Shown: positions 6,688 through 14,907, numbered from the stretch's first letter. The stretch is 15,216 nucleotides of DNA from Alphaproteobacteria bacterium (GCA_005883115.1 VAZQ01000329.1:1-15216), one strand, 5' to 3'. A program made the numbers and translations. Notes: generated from the sequence alone by a model not told the origin.

Positions 6688-8121
6688 TTATTGATGCGCA
6701 GGCTCGCGGCGCTCGCGCAGGAAGCGGAAAAATTCGATGCCCTCGCGCAGCCGCCGCCGCAAGGTCTCGGGGCTTTTGACCATTTCGCCGGCGATCGCGG
6801 CGATCTTTGGCGCGCGGAAATAAAAGCGTTTGTAGAAGTCGTCCACGGATTGGAAAATCTCGGTATGGCTCAGATGCGGGTAGCTCAACGAGGCGACCTG
6901 CATGCCGCTTTCGGTCAGCAACTTGGCGTTCTCGTCGACGAGCCAACCGTTCTCCCGCGCCTGCTTGTACAGGAACGTGCCGGGATATGGCGCGGCGAGC
7001 GAAATCTGAATCGTGTGTGGGTTCACCTCAATGGCGAAACGGATGGTTTCCTCGATCGTCTCCTTGGTCTCGCCCGGCAGCCCGAGGATGAATGTGCCGT
7101 GGGTGACGATGCCGAGCTCGCGACAGTCCTTGGCGAAGCGCTTGGCGACGTCGACCAGCATTCCCTTCTTGATGTTATGAAGGATTTTCTGGTTGCCGGA
7201 CTCGTAGCCGACGAGCAGCAGCCGCAGCCCGTTGTCCTTCAACACCTTCAGGGTTGATCGCGGCACATTGGCCTTGGCGTTGCACGACCACACCATGCCA
7301 AGTTTGCCGATCTCGCGTGCGAGCGCCTCGACGCGCGGCAGGTTATCGGTCAGCGTATCGTCGTCGAAAAAGAATTCCTTCACTTGCGGAAAGGCCTTCT
7401 GCGCCCAGGCCAGTTCCTCGATCACGTGGCCGACGCTACGGGTGCGATAGCGATGGCCGCCGATCGTCTGCGGCCACAGGCAGAAGGTGCAGCGCGATTT
7501 GCATCCGCGACCCGTGTAGAACGAGATGTAGGGATGCTTCAGATAGCCGCTGAAATAATTCTCGATGACGAGATCGCGCTTGTAGATCGGCGTGACGAAG
7601 GGCAGATCGTCCATACTCTCCAGCACCGCGCGGTCCTCGTTGTGCACGACGAGGCCGTCGGCGTTGCGCCACGAGAGACCGGCGATGCGAGCGAAGTCGC
7701 GGTCCTCGGCAACTTCTTTGATGGTGAAATCGAACTCGTTGCGAGCGACGAAATCGATCGCTGTCGACGCCTTGAGACTCGCCTCCGGCTCAACCGCGAC
7801 CTTCGCGCCGATCATGCCGATCTTCAAGCTGGGTTTGAGCGCCTTGAGCCCCTCGGCGGTTCGCACGTCGACGGAGAACGACGGGGTCGAGGTATGCATC
7901 ACCACGAGATCGCGATGCATGGCCTCGGGCACGACGTCTTCAAATTTGAGCCGGTGCGGCGGCGCGTCGATAAGCTTGGAGTCCGCGACCAGCGCTGCCG
8001 GCTGGGCCAGCCAGGTGGGGAACCAGAAGGACTGGATCTCGCGGCGCATCTGATAGCGCGCGCCGGCGCCGCCATCGAATCCGTCAAAGGATGGCGCTTG
8101 TAGAAACAGCGTCCGCATCAT
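6688..8121 (-). CDS. hpnJ: Hopanoid biosynthesis radical SAM protein HpnJ
   Basis: A 477-residue radical SAM protein with an N-terminal B12-binding-like domain (about 1-190) and the cluster motif GCKSRCTFC (Cys207, Cys211, Cys214; CX3CX2C). Downstream features are FFFDDDT, the GYESG segment and GLPGETKET. The match to the HpnJ family runs along the whole length. In Burkholderia cenocepacia HpnJ is required to convert bacteriohopanetetrol glucosamine to the cyclitol ether, apparently by contracting the sugar ring. The ATG at 8121 overlaps the hpnI stop as ATGA, so translation is probably coupled. A second ATG follows immediately at 8118. It is the last gene of the minus-strand hopanoid run and ends 10 bases from the palindromic element. 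Confidence 0.92.
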   Translation of the reverse strand: MMRTLFLQAPSFDGFDGGAGARYQMRREIQSFWFPTWLAQPAALVADSKLIDAPPHRLKFEDVVPEAMHRDLVVMHTSTPSFSVDVRTAEGLKALKPSLKIGMIGAKVAVEPEASLKASTAIDFVARNEFDFTIKEVAEDRDFARIAGLSWRNADGLVVHNEDRAVLESMDDLPFVTPIYKRDLVIENYFSGYLKHPYISFYTGRGCKSRCTFCLWPQTIGGHRYRTRSVGHVIEELAWAQKAFPQVKEFFFDDDTLTDNLPRVEALAREIGKLGMVWSCNAKANVPRSTLKVLKDNGLRLLLVGYESGNQKILHNIKKGMLVDVAKRFAKDCRELGIVTHGTFILGLPGETKETIEETIRFAIEVNPHTIQISLAAPYPGTFLYKQARENGWLVDENAKLLTESGMQVASLSYPHLSHTEIFQSVDDFYKRFYFRAPKIAAIAGEMVKSPETLRRRLREGIEFFRFLRERREPAHQ

Positions 8122-9278
8122 GACTGGGTCCCCCGATCAGCCGTCCATGCTCCTGCCACCATTCGGAAGCGGCGACCTCTCCAGCTGACGTCCCACCTGA
8201 GGAAGCTTACAACGAAGACCGCAAACGACAATAAGTCGCAGGCGGGCACAAGCCAATACGGTTGCGAGGAAAGGACATAGGCGCGCTCGACCTCGCGTAG
8301 AACCGCCCCCCGGCAGGCAATAGTCACCACCGCGAGTGCGATCGCCGGAACGAGGGCGGTCGAGCCGGCGCCGAGGAGCGCCGCGAGCAGAGCCCAGGGG
8401 AGGGGATGGCCCAGGACTGATCCCGTGTAACCGATAGGATCGATGCTTCTGATGGTGCGCGCCCAGCGCAGCTGCTGCCGCCACAATTGGCCAAACGATC
8501 CTTGGGTGCAGACGTGGGCGACGGCGAAAGGCGGTATCGCGATCTTGCCAGCGTGCGTGCGCAGCGCCTGTCCCATGGCGTAATCGTCCGCGAGGCAGTC
8601 GGCGAACGGGTTAAAGCCACCGATCGCGGCCAAGGCTTCGCGCCTGAGCGCAAGCGTGGAACCGAAGCACGGCCGCGCCAAGCCAAGCGCAACTCCGAAC
8701 ACGACGCTCGGCAAGAATTGCGCGTTGATGAAAAGCGCGCCGAGCCTTGCCCAGATACCGGTGATCGCGACGCCATAATAAAGGCAGGTCACGGCGCTGA
8801 TGCCGGGCTCCTCCAGGGCGGCGATGACGCGTGACAGATGGGAGGGATCAACCCGGATGTCGCTGTCGGCGACAACGACGACGTCGTGGCGGATGCGCGG
8901 TGCCATGTTGACGAGGCTCGAGACCTTGCGATTGAGCCCATGGGTTTTGGTGTCGATGACAAGATCGAAATCGCGGCCGGGGAGCACGCGTCGAAGCCGC
9001 TCGACCGTTGCGATGGCGGCGTCGTCGGGGGTCTGGACGCCGAACACGATCTGAACATCGCCCCGATAGTCCTGGATGCAGAACGAGCGCAGATTATCGA
9101 ACAAACCCGGCTCGTCGCCGTAAAGCGGTTTGAGAATGGTCACCGACGGCGCAGCAGCGGGGCATGTCACACTGCGATGCCGCGCGACTCCGCGTAGAAG
9201 TATCGCGGCCATCAGGAGATATGCGCAGCCGATGACGGCGACTGCCGATGCCGCGACAGACGACCAGAACAAGATCAC
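8118..9278 (-). CDS. hpnI: Hopanoid biosynthesis glycosyltransferase HpnI (GT2/ceramide glucosyltransferase-like)
   Basis: A 386-residue membrane glycosyltransferase. An N-terminal membrane helix (about 3-29) is followed by the catalytic domain beginning SVTILKPLYGDEPG (45-58). Then come the DxD metal site Asp138-Ser-Asp140, the Asp231-Asp232 base region (LADDYAMG) and the processive-type QQLRW (268-272), followed by hydrophobic C-terminal segments (about 288-322 and 340-360). HpnI is known to transfer N-acetylglucosamine from UDP-GlcNAc to bacteriohopanetetrol. I place the start at GTG 9278, which overlaps the upstream stop as GTGA. The frame stays open further upstream, but that part lies antisense-like over the hpnL coding sequence, is Arg/Ala-rich, and matches nothing. 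The ribosome-binding site is weak (AAGGG abutting the start), fitting translational coupling. Confidence 0.9.
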   Translation of the reverse strand: MILFWSSVAASAVAVIGCAYLLMAAILLRGVARHRSVTCPAAAPSVTILKPLYGDEPGLFDNLRSFCIQDYRGDVQIVFGVQTPDDAAIATVERLRRVLPGRDFDLVIDTKTHGLNRKVSSLVNMAPRIRHDVVVVADSDIRVDPSHLSRVIAALEEPGISAVTCLYYGVAITGIWARLGALFINAQFLPSVVFGVALGLARPCFGSTLALRREALAAIGGFNPFADCLADDYAMGQALRTHAGKIAIPPFAVAHVCTQGSFGQLWRQQLRWARTIRSIDPIGYTGSVLGHPLPWALLAALLGAGSTALVPAIALAVVTIACRGAVLREVERAYVLSSQPYWLVPACDLLSFAVFVVSFLRWDVSWRGRRFRMVAGAWTADRGTQS

Positions 9279-10327
9279 CCCTTGGCTCGGCCGATTCGGG
9301 AGCGCGGGTCGATCGGTGCGCGCGCGGGCAAAACGGATGCGCGCACGGGAGCTCCATGGTAGCTCGGGACCAAGCGGCGCCATTCCAGCATCTGCCAGCC
9401 GAGCAGGCCAGGCGCGCCGAGCGCGAGATCGGCGGCCCGCTTGACGAGCGAAAGCGCGATCGCCTGCTCCGGCGGGATTGCGAAAGCCGCGCACAGCAGG
9501 ACCAGCGCGGCTTCTTGCGCCCCCAATGCGCTGGGCACCGCGAAGGCCGCTCCGCGCACCGCGTGCATCAGACTCTCGATGACCAGCGCCTCGCCGATGC
9601 CGATGGGGTGCCCCATGCACGCGAACACGATCCAGACTTCCGCGACCCCGATAACCCAGCCAACCATGTGCACGATGCTGCTGGAAATGAGGCTCGATCG
9701 CGCCGCGTAGATCATCGCCAGGTTGTGATAAACGGCGTCGATGGTCCCGAGCACGCGCCATTCCCGGTCGCCCGCCAAGCGCGGCACGATCGATTGAAGG
9801 ATGCGTTGCCCGCCGCGCCGTTGCGCGAAATAGAAGCCGGCAAGCAAGAGCGCTGCGATCGCAAGCCCGATGGCGGTGCTTCGTGCCAAGGCATGATCGG
9901 CACCCAGTGCTGTCAGCGTAAGAAGGCCGAGTGCCGCGAACAGGAACTGTGCGGCCGCTTGGATGAGGATGTCGACGATCACGCTCGCGGCGGCTAGCGC
10001 GCCCGGAACGGCGTACGTTGTCAGCAATCGCGCGCCGATCACGTCACCGCCGACCTGCGCCACCGGCAATAGGACGTTGATCGCCTCGCGAATGAACCGC
10101 AAGAATAAGCATGTGCCGAGCTGCGGGCGCATCTTCGCTGGGAACAGCAGCCACCAGCCCGCTCCCGCGACGGCAACCGTGACGCTACGCACCATCACGA
10201 CCAGCAGAATTCCCCAGCCGATGCTGGCAATCGCCTGGCCGACCGCATCGACGCCGCACCACAGCGTGAGCGCGACGAGCGCGGCAATGCCAAACAGCCA
10301 CGCTGCGATCCCGGCTTGTTTGACCAT
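9275..10327 (-). CDS. hpnL: HpnL-like membrane protein (lysylphosphatidylglycerol synthase TM-domain/UPF0104 family)
   Basis: A 350-residue polytopic membrane protein with about 8 hydrophobic segments and short polar loops. Conserved-looking stretches are FIREAINVLLPVAQVGGDV, which is characteristic of the flippase-like LPG-synthase TM family, and ESLMHAVRGAAFAVPSALGAQE, typical of HpnL. The role of HpnL is not proven. Its fold and position suggest handling of a hopanoid or lipid intermediate in the inner membrane. I prefer ATG 10327, preceded by GGGAGTGGGGGG, over the earlier in-frame GTG 10366. The stop overlaps hpnI by 4 bases, so hpnL-hpnI-hpnJ form one tight translational unit. Confidence 0.85.
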   Translation of the reverse strand: MVKQAGIAAWLFGIAALVALTLWCGVDAVGQAIASIGWGILLVVMVRSVTVAVAGAGWWLLFPAKMRPQLGTCLFLRFIREAINVLLPVAQVGGDVIGARLLTTYAVPGALAAASVIVDILIQAAAQFLFAALGLLTLTALGADHALARSTAIGLAIAALLLAGFYFAQRRGGQRILQSIVPRLAGDREWRVLGTIDAVYHNLAMIYAARSSLISSSIVHMVGWVIGVAEVWIVFACMGHPIGIGEALVIESLMHAVRGAAFAVPSALGAQEAALVLLCAAFAIPPEQAIALSLVKRAADLALGAPGLLGWQMLEWRRLVPSYHGAPVRASVLPARAPIDPRSRIGRAKG

Positions 10328-10410
10328 CCCCCCACTCCCGTTCCGCAACCCTGTCTGCCTGCGCACTAAGGCATGGGAAAGGCGGTCGGGCTGCTACCCG
10401 CAACGGCGAG

Positions 10411-11256
10411 CTACCAAGGCGTTTTGATGTCGAACGAGTGCGTTACCCCAAATCCAATTGTCACCTGGTCCGGGGAGCCGCGCTGGGTCACGATCGGCGA
10501 GCCTGCGGGCTCGCCGCTGAGCCGTTCGTACTCGAGGAAGACGTGCGTCGTCCACTGCGGCGTCCACAGGTAGCGCGCCTGCGTGCCCGCTCCGTAGGAG
10601 CGAACGCCGCCCTTGGCATCGTATATCGGCAGCCCCGATATCGCCGACTGCGCCGTGGTGATGCCGAAATAGGGATTGAGCGCAGGCGTGGTTGCGAGCG
10701 TGAGCCGCGGACCGCCCGACAAGGTCCATTGAGGGGTCACCGGAACGACGGCATCCGTCGTGATATCGGAGACGATCCCGTGGTGACCGTTGAAGCCCTG
10801 CCGCACCTCGGTGCGCGTGCGCAGCCAAGGCACCCACCAATACTGCGCAAAGATGCCCGCCTCGCCTGCCCAAGGAACGTTGCCCAGGCGGTGCACCGCC
10901 TCGGAGCTGGCCTTTTCACGCTGCGACCACACGAATTGGCCGACTGGACCGATTTGGTAGTTGCCCCCGTCGATCAATGCGATGTCCAAGCCGTCGCGCG
11001 GACCGCGGAAGGGTTCAGGCGTGCCGTAGCGGCGCACGGCGAAGATGGGATAGGGGCGCAGCCGCTCGCGGCTCGAGCCTTGGAACAGCGGCTCTTCTCG
11101 GCCTTCTGCACCGAGCGTGACGGTCCAATCATAGGCCGAGGCCGGCGGCGTAGGCGCAGGCGCATAGGTGCGCGGATTGTCCTCGGCTGCAGCTGCCAGC
11201 ATGGGAATCGACAGCGCAGCCACAAGAGCGGCCATTGCGGCGCGCCAATCCCTCAT
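10411..11256 (-). CDS. MipA/OmpV family outer-membrane protein
   Basis: A 281-residue protein with a clear signal peptide. Arg2/Arg5 are followed by a hydrophobic Ala/Leu core, and cleavage is likely near AAAA-E at about residue 24. A Pro-rich linker (about 28-39) then leads to a beta-barrel-like sequence of alternating residues. DWTVTLGAEG and the terminal FGVTHSFDIKTPW fit MipA/OmpV, and the final aromatic Trp is usual for outer-membrane barrels. In E. coli MipA is a scaffold that binds MltA and MrcB, but most family members have no assigned job. ATG 11256 was chosen because GGGGGG lies 4 bases upstream and the signal peptide starts there. It precedes hpnL by 83 bases on the same strand and may head that operon. 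Confidence 0.85.
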   Translation of the reverse strand: MRDWRAAMAALVAALSIPMLAAAAEDNPRTYAPAPTPPASAYDWTVTLGAEGREEPLFQGSSRERLRPYPIFAVRRYGTPEPFRGPRDGLDIALIDGGNYQIGPVGQFVWSQREKASSEAVHRLGNVPWAGEAGIFAQYWWVPWLRTRTEVRQGFNGHHGIVSDITTDAVVPVTPQWTLSGGPRLTLATTPALNPYFGITTAQSAISGLPIYDAKGGVRSYGAGTQARYLWTPQWTTHVFLEYERLSGEPAGSPIVTQRGSPDQVTIGFGVTHSFDIKTPW

Positions 11257-11504
11257 CTGCCCCCCTCTGACTTCCCCGCGAGGGATAATATCGACCGACA
11301 ATGTGCAGCCCTCGTTAACATGGCGAAGCCCGTGCGCACAACGCGCGGCCTACGGCAAATTGCTTTTGCGGCGCCCATGTGGCCCGGCGCCAACACGGCA
11401 TAAAATCATGGAAATTCAGAGTCGTGGGGCGCAAAGCTCGCCACGCGCGCCACGGCATTAGGGTATGGCACAATGCCGCCTCACCCGGGGAGGAGGAACT
11501 ATCC
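11257..11504. promoter_or_regulatory. Divergent intergenic region (mipA-like / ThDP enzyme)
   Basis: These 248 bases separate divergent genes and should carry both promoters. I see a pair of GGCGCC palindromes at 11370-11375 and 11386-11391 (centres 16 bases apart), and an AT-rich TAAAAT at 11401-11406 that could be a -10 box, but without a good -35. The strong ribosome-binding site AGGAGG (11491-11496) belongs to the ThDP gene. No small gene was found here. Confidence 0.3.
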
Positions 11505-13154
11505 ATGAACGGTGCTGGAATTGTTGCAGAAATACTCAGGCGCGAGGGGACCGAGTTTCTTTCTTGCTATCCGCGCAACCCCTTGATCGAGGCCTGCGCG
11601 GCGCTCGACATCCGGCCGATTCTGTGCCGGCAAGAGCGCGTCGGCGTCGGCCTGGCGGACGGCTATACCCGCATCAAGCGCGGCAAGCGCAACGGCGTCT
11701 TCGCTGCGCAGGCGGGCCCCGGTATCGAGAACGCCTTCCCGGGCGTGGCGCAGGCCTTTGCCGAGAACGTGCCCCTTCTCGTCATCCCTGCAGGTCTGCC
11801 GTTGGCGCGGCAATACGTGCGGCCTGTGTTCCGCGCTGCCGACGTTTATCGGCCCATCACCAAATGGTCGGCCATGGCGCATTCGGTTCAGGAGCTGCCC
11901 GACCTGATGCGCCGGGCGTATCACGCCATGCGCAGCGGGAAGGGCGGCCCGGTGCTCATCGAGATTCCCGCCGAGGTGTGGGAGGCGGAGTACGCGGGCG
12001 AGCTCGATTACGCACCGGTGCCGGTGCAGCGCGCGGCGCCCGATCCCGACGCGGTCGAGACGGCGGTGCGCATGCTGCTCAGGGCCAAGGCTCCGCTGCT
12101 GCTGGCGGGACAGGGCGTGCTCTATGCCGACGCGAGCGATCGCCTCACAGCCTTGGCCGAGCTTATTCCGGCGCCGGTCATCACTACCAATCCGGGCAAG
12201 AGCGCCATCGCCGAAAACCATCTCCTCGCGCTCGGCGCATCCACGCGCTCGCGGCCGAAAATGGTCACGCACTTCATGGCCAATGCCGATCTTGTCCTAG
12301 CGATCGGGTCGAGCCTCACCCGCACCCCGTTCGGCCCCGGAGTGCCGCCGGGTAAGACAATCATCCATTCGACCAACGACGCCTCGGATATCAACAAGGA
12401 ATACCGCGTCGACCACGCCGTGATCGGCGATGCCGCGCTGGTGCTCGATGCCTTCATCGCCGAGGTCGGCCGGCAAAAGGGCGCGGGCGGAGCCAACGCG
12501 CTCGCCTCCCTCAAGGAGGAGGTTGCCACCGCGAAAAAAGGCTGGCTCGCCGAATGGGAAAAGCACCTCGATTCCGAGGAAATGCCGATCAATCAGTACC
12601 GCGTGATCCGCGATCTCATGCGCAGCGTTGACCGCGACCACGTCATCATCACGCATGATTCCGGCGGGCCGCGCGAACAGCTCATCCCGTTCTGGGAGAC
12701 GACGGTGCCCGGCTCCTACATGGGTTGGGGCAAGTCGACCCAGCTCGGCTATGGGCTCGGTATCACGATGGGCGCAAAGCTCGCGGCGCCCGAGAAGCTT
12801 TGCGTCAACATCATGGGGGACGCCTCGATTGGCATGACCGGCATGGACATCGAGACAGCGGCGCGCAACCGTATCGGCATTCTCACCATCGTCTTCAACA
12901 ACGGGGTGATGGCGGCCGAGCGCGACGTGCTCCAGCTGTCAACCAAGAAGTATGGCGCGCTGACCATCGGCGGCAACTACACGAAAGTTGCCGAGGGCCT
13001 CAACGTCGCCGCGATGCGAATCGAGAAGCCCGGCGACATCGCGCCGGCAATCAAGGACGCGGTGCGCGTGACCGAAACGAGCGCGCCGTTTTTACTCGAG
13101 GTCGTCGTCAAGGAAGGCTACGATTTCTCGCGCTATCCGCTGGAGGGACTCTAG
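11505..13154 (+). CDS. ThDP-requiring enzyme, acetolactate synthase-like (full length)
   Basis: A 549-residue three-domain ThDP enzyme. The PYR domain (about 1-170) has the catalytic Glu44 in CRQERVGVGLADGYTR and AQAGPGIENAFPG. The central domain (about 190-335) has LLAGQGVLYA. The PP domain (about 370-549) has the ThDP/Mg motif GDAS (438-441) with NNG at 465-467. The usual GDG is GDA here, which I believe several acetolactate-synthase-like paralogues share. Relatives include acetohydroxyacid synthase, oxalyl-CoA decarboxylase, benzoylformate decarboxylase and sulfoacetaldehyde acetyltransferase; none is clearly matched. No regulatory subunit gene (ilvH) is adjacent, so a role in branched-chain amino acid synthesis is unlikely. 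ATG 11505 has AGGAGG 8 bases upstream. Upstream in-frame sequence is Arg/His-rich and not family-like. It converges with the ABC permease gene, 22 bases away. Confidence 0.85.
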   Translation: MNGAGIVAEILRREGTEFLSCYPRNPLIEACAALDIRPILCRQERVGVGLADGYTRIKRGKRNGVFAAQAGPGIENAFPGVAQAFAENVPLLVIPAGLPLARQYVRPVFRAADVYRPITKWSAMAHSVQELPDLMRRAYHAMRSGKGGPVLIEIPAEVWEAEYAGELDYAPVPVQRAAPDPDAVETAVRMLLRAKAPLLLAGQGVLYADASDRLTALAELIPAPVITTNPGKSAIAENHLLALGASTRSRPKMVTHFMANADLVLAIGSSLTRTPFGPGVPPGKTIIHSTNDASDINKEYRVDHAVIGDAALVLDAFIAEVGRQKGAGGANALASLKEEVATAKKGWLAEWEKHLDSEEMPINQYRVIRDLMRSVDRDHVIITHDSGGPREQLIPFWETTVPGSYMGWGKSTQLGYGLGITMGAKLAAPEKLCVNIMGDASIGMTGMDIETAARNRIGILTIVFNNGVMAAERDVLQLSTKKYGALTIGGNYTKVAEGLNVAAMRIEKPGDIAPAIKDAVRVTETSAPFLLEVVVKEGYDFSRYPLEGL

Positions 13155-13176
13155 TCCCCGCGGCCCCGACGCGCCG

Positions 13177-13947
13177 TTACTCCGTCTTCCACGGCACGGC
13201 TTTGCGCTCGATTTCCTGGAACAGCACCGAGGTAATCAGCCCGAGAATGCCAATAGTAACGATGCCCACGAACATCACGTCCACCTGGAGCAATTCCCAG
13301 GAATTCCAGATCAGGTAGCCGATCCCGCTTTTGGTCGCGACGAATTCTGACGCGACCAGCACGATGAACGAGACCGCAAGCGCAATGCGAAGTCCGGCGA
13401 AGATCGTCGGCAGCGCCCCAAAGAAAACGATGCGGGTGAACATCACGGTCTGGCTTGCGCCGTAATTCTTCGCCACGTCCCAGTAGATCCGCTCGATGTT
13501 CGCGGCCCCGACATAGGTGTTCACGACAACTGGGAAGAACACGGCGATGGCGACGAGGGCGACCTTCGAGGCGTCGCCGAAGCCGAAGGCGAGCAGCAAA
13601 AGCGGCATCAGCGCGATTTTTGGGATCGGAAACAGCGCGGCAATCAGCGGGTCGACCATGATGCGCACCGGCTTGAACATGGCCATCAGCAGCCCGACCG
13701 CCACCGCGGGCACCGCGCCGATGATGTAGCCGAGAAAGACGCGATAGAGCGTCACGCCCACGTGCCATTCGAGCTCGCCGGTCCCCGCGAGCGTGATGAA
13801 ACGCCGCGCGATATCGCTCGGCGCAGGGACGAAGCGGCGGTCGCCGATCCCGGCCATCAACAGGATTTGCCAGATCACGAGGAAAGCGACCGGCGAGATC
13901 AGATACAGCAACCGCTCGCGCGTCTTGCTGGACATCTCGATATTCAT
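13177..13947 (-). CDS. ABC transporter permease, NitT/TauT (SsuC/TauC-like)
   Basis: A 256-residue inner-membrane permease with about six hydrophobic segments (roughly 13-33, 66-90, 99-121, 128-146, 183-202 and 223-243). The cytoplasmic EAA-type loop that contacts the ATPase is at about 157-188 (AKNYGASQTVMFTRIVFFGALP). VPAPSDI near residue 40 and SFIVLVASEFVATKSGIGYLI are typical of the nitrate/sulfonate/taurine importer class. The ATG at 13947 has GGGAG about 6 bases upstream. It is the last gene of the importer operon, 135 bases after the ATPase. Substrates of this class include sulfonates, nitrate, bicarbonate, pyrimidine precursors and aromatic acids; the actual one cannot be told from the permease. 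Confidence 0.92.
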   Translation of the reverse strand: MNIEMSSKTRERLLYLISPVAFLVIWQILLMAGIGDRRFVPAPSDIARRFITLAGTGELEWHVGVTLYRVFLGYIIGAVPAVAVGLLMAMFKPVRIMVDPLIAALFPIPKIALMPLLLLAFGFGDASKVALVAIAVFFPVVVNTYVGAANIERIYWDVAKNYGASQTVMFTRIVFFGALPTIFAGLRIALAVSFIVLVASEFVATKSGIGYLIWNSWELLQVDVMFVGIVTIGILGLITSVLFQEIERKAVPWKTE

Positions 13948-13970
13948 GAATGGCTCCCATCGGTGAGGGG

Positions 13971-14007
13971 CGTAGGGTGGACAAAGGCGCGCGTCACTCG
14001 GTTTGTC
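13971..14007. repeat. Possible remnant of a short intergenic repeat
   Basis: Inside the unusually long 135-base gap between the ATPase and permease genes, CGTAGGGTGGACAAAGGCGC starts at 13971 and GACAAA (13980-13985) pairs with TTTGTC (14002-14007). The first part resembles the GTAGGGTGGGCAAAG repeats I remember from Bradyrhizobium-like genomes. The second half is poorly preserved. This is recognition from memory, not a computed match. Confidence 0.35.
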
Positions 14008-14082
14008 GCCATGGGCAGAATCGTGCGCGCGCCCGGCCCACGCTGCGACGATGCGGCAACGATTTCGTCCAAGAGTAACGGT

Positions 14083-14880
14083 TCATTTCTCCTCGTCGTG
14101 GCGCGCGCGCGTGACCTCGTCCTCCAATACACGCCAGATATCGAGCTTGAGCCGGCCGAACTCCGGCGAGGCCGACAAGGTCATGGGATCGCGCGGCCGC
14201 GCAAAGGGCACGTCGATGATCTGTTTGATGCGGCCAGGCTGGGCGGTCATCACGACGGTGCGATCGCCGAGCAACAACGCTTCCTCGATCGAATGGGTGA
14301 CGTAAATCACGGTCTTGCGGGTCTGCTCCCAGATGCGCAGCAGTTCGGCCTGCAAAATGATGCGATTCTGGGCATCGAGGGCGGCAAGAGGCTCGTCCAT
14401 CAGCAGCATGGCCGGGTCGGTCACAAAAGCCCTGGCAATCGCGCTTCTTTGGCGCATGCCGCCGGAGAGTTGGTGCGGATAGTGCTGCCGGAACCTCGTG
14501 AGGCCGACGAGCTTCAGGGCCGCCTCGACGCGTGCGGCCGCTTCGTGAGCGCCTACGCCGCGCGTCATGAGGCCAAAGCCGACATTGGCCTCGACGCTCA
14601 TCCAGGGAAATAGGCCGCTCTCCTGAAATACCATGGCATTCTCGACCGCCCAGTTCGGCGCGTCGACTTTGATCGTGCCGCCGCTCGGCGCAGTCAGACC
14701 CGCGAGGATGCGCAACAGGGTCGACTTGCCGCATCCCGACGGACCGACGATGCAGACGAATTCGCTCGGAGCGATGCGCAGGTCGATATGGTCGAGTGCA
14801 ACCAGGCGCGCCGGGCCGCTCAGGTAAAGCTTGCGCAAGCCTGCGATATCGATCGCCGCGCCGCGCCGCTCGCCGGCCAT
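14083..14880 (-). CDS. ABC transporter ATP-binding protein, NitT/TauT (SsuB/TauB-like)
   Basis: A 265-residue ABC ATPase with all catalytic motifs: Walker A GPSGCGKST (46-54), Q-loop Gln86 (FQES), signature LSGGM (138-142), Walker B LLMDEP with Asp162 and Glu163, D-loop ALDA and H-loop His196. FPWMSVEANVGFG is typical of the SsuB/TauB/NrtD branch. It powers uptake through the adjacent permease. ATG 14880 is preceded by GGGAG about 9 bases upstream. It lies 27 bases downstream of the binding-protein stop, and the order binding protein > ATPase > permease forms a standard importer operon. The C-terminal 25 residues are charged and look unremarkable. Confidence 0.94.
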   Translation of the reverse strand: MAGERRGAAIDIAGLRKLYLSGPARLVALDHIDLRIAPSEFVCIVGPSGCGKSTLLRILAGLTAPSGGTIKVDAPNWAVENAMVFQESGLFPWMSVEANVGFGLMTRGVGAHEAAARVEAALKLVGLTRFRQHYPHQLSGGMRQRSAIARAFVTDPAMLLMDEPLAALDAQNRIILQAELLRIWEQTRKTVIYVTHSIEEALLLGDRTVVMTAQPGRIKQIIDVPFARPRDPMTLSASPEFGRLKLDIWRVLEDEVTRARHDEEK

Positions 14881-14907
14881 TCGTCGTTTCTCCCGTGGCG
14901 CGCTGCG

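Noticed and set aside
7384..8103. Open frame of 239 codons on the + strand
   Set aside because: It is antisense to hpnJ, which has an intact radical SAM motif; no family resemblance.
9279..9761. N-terminal extension of hpnI
   Set aside because: The frame is open but lies within hpnL in another frame, is Arg/Gly-rich, and HpnI proteins begin with the membrane helix after GTG 9278.
10438..11403. Open frame of 321 codons on the + strand
   Set aside because: It lies opposite the MipA/OmpV-like gene, which has a signal peptide and good ribosome-binding site; the product is Arg-rich and low in hydrophobic structure.
11463..11478. Possible sigma-54 promoter (TGGCAC at about 11466)
   Set aside because: The -24-like half is good but the -12 half reads CCGCC, not TTGC(A/T), and it lies too close to the start codon.
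13155..13176. Possible terminator between the convergent ThDP enzyme and permease genes
   Set aside because: Only 22 GC-rich bases with no clear stem-loop or T-tract.
13762..14613. Open frame of 283 codons on the + strand
   Set aside because: It spans parts of the permease and ATPase genes in antisense and has no motif.
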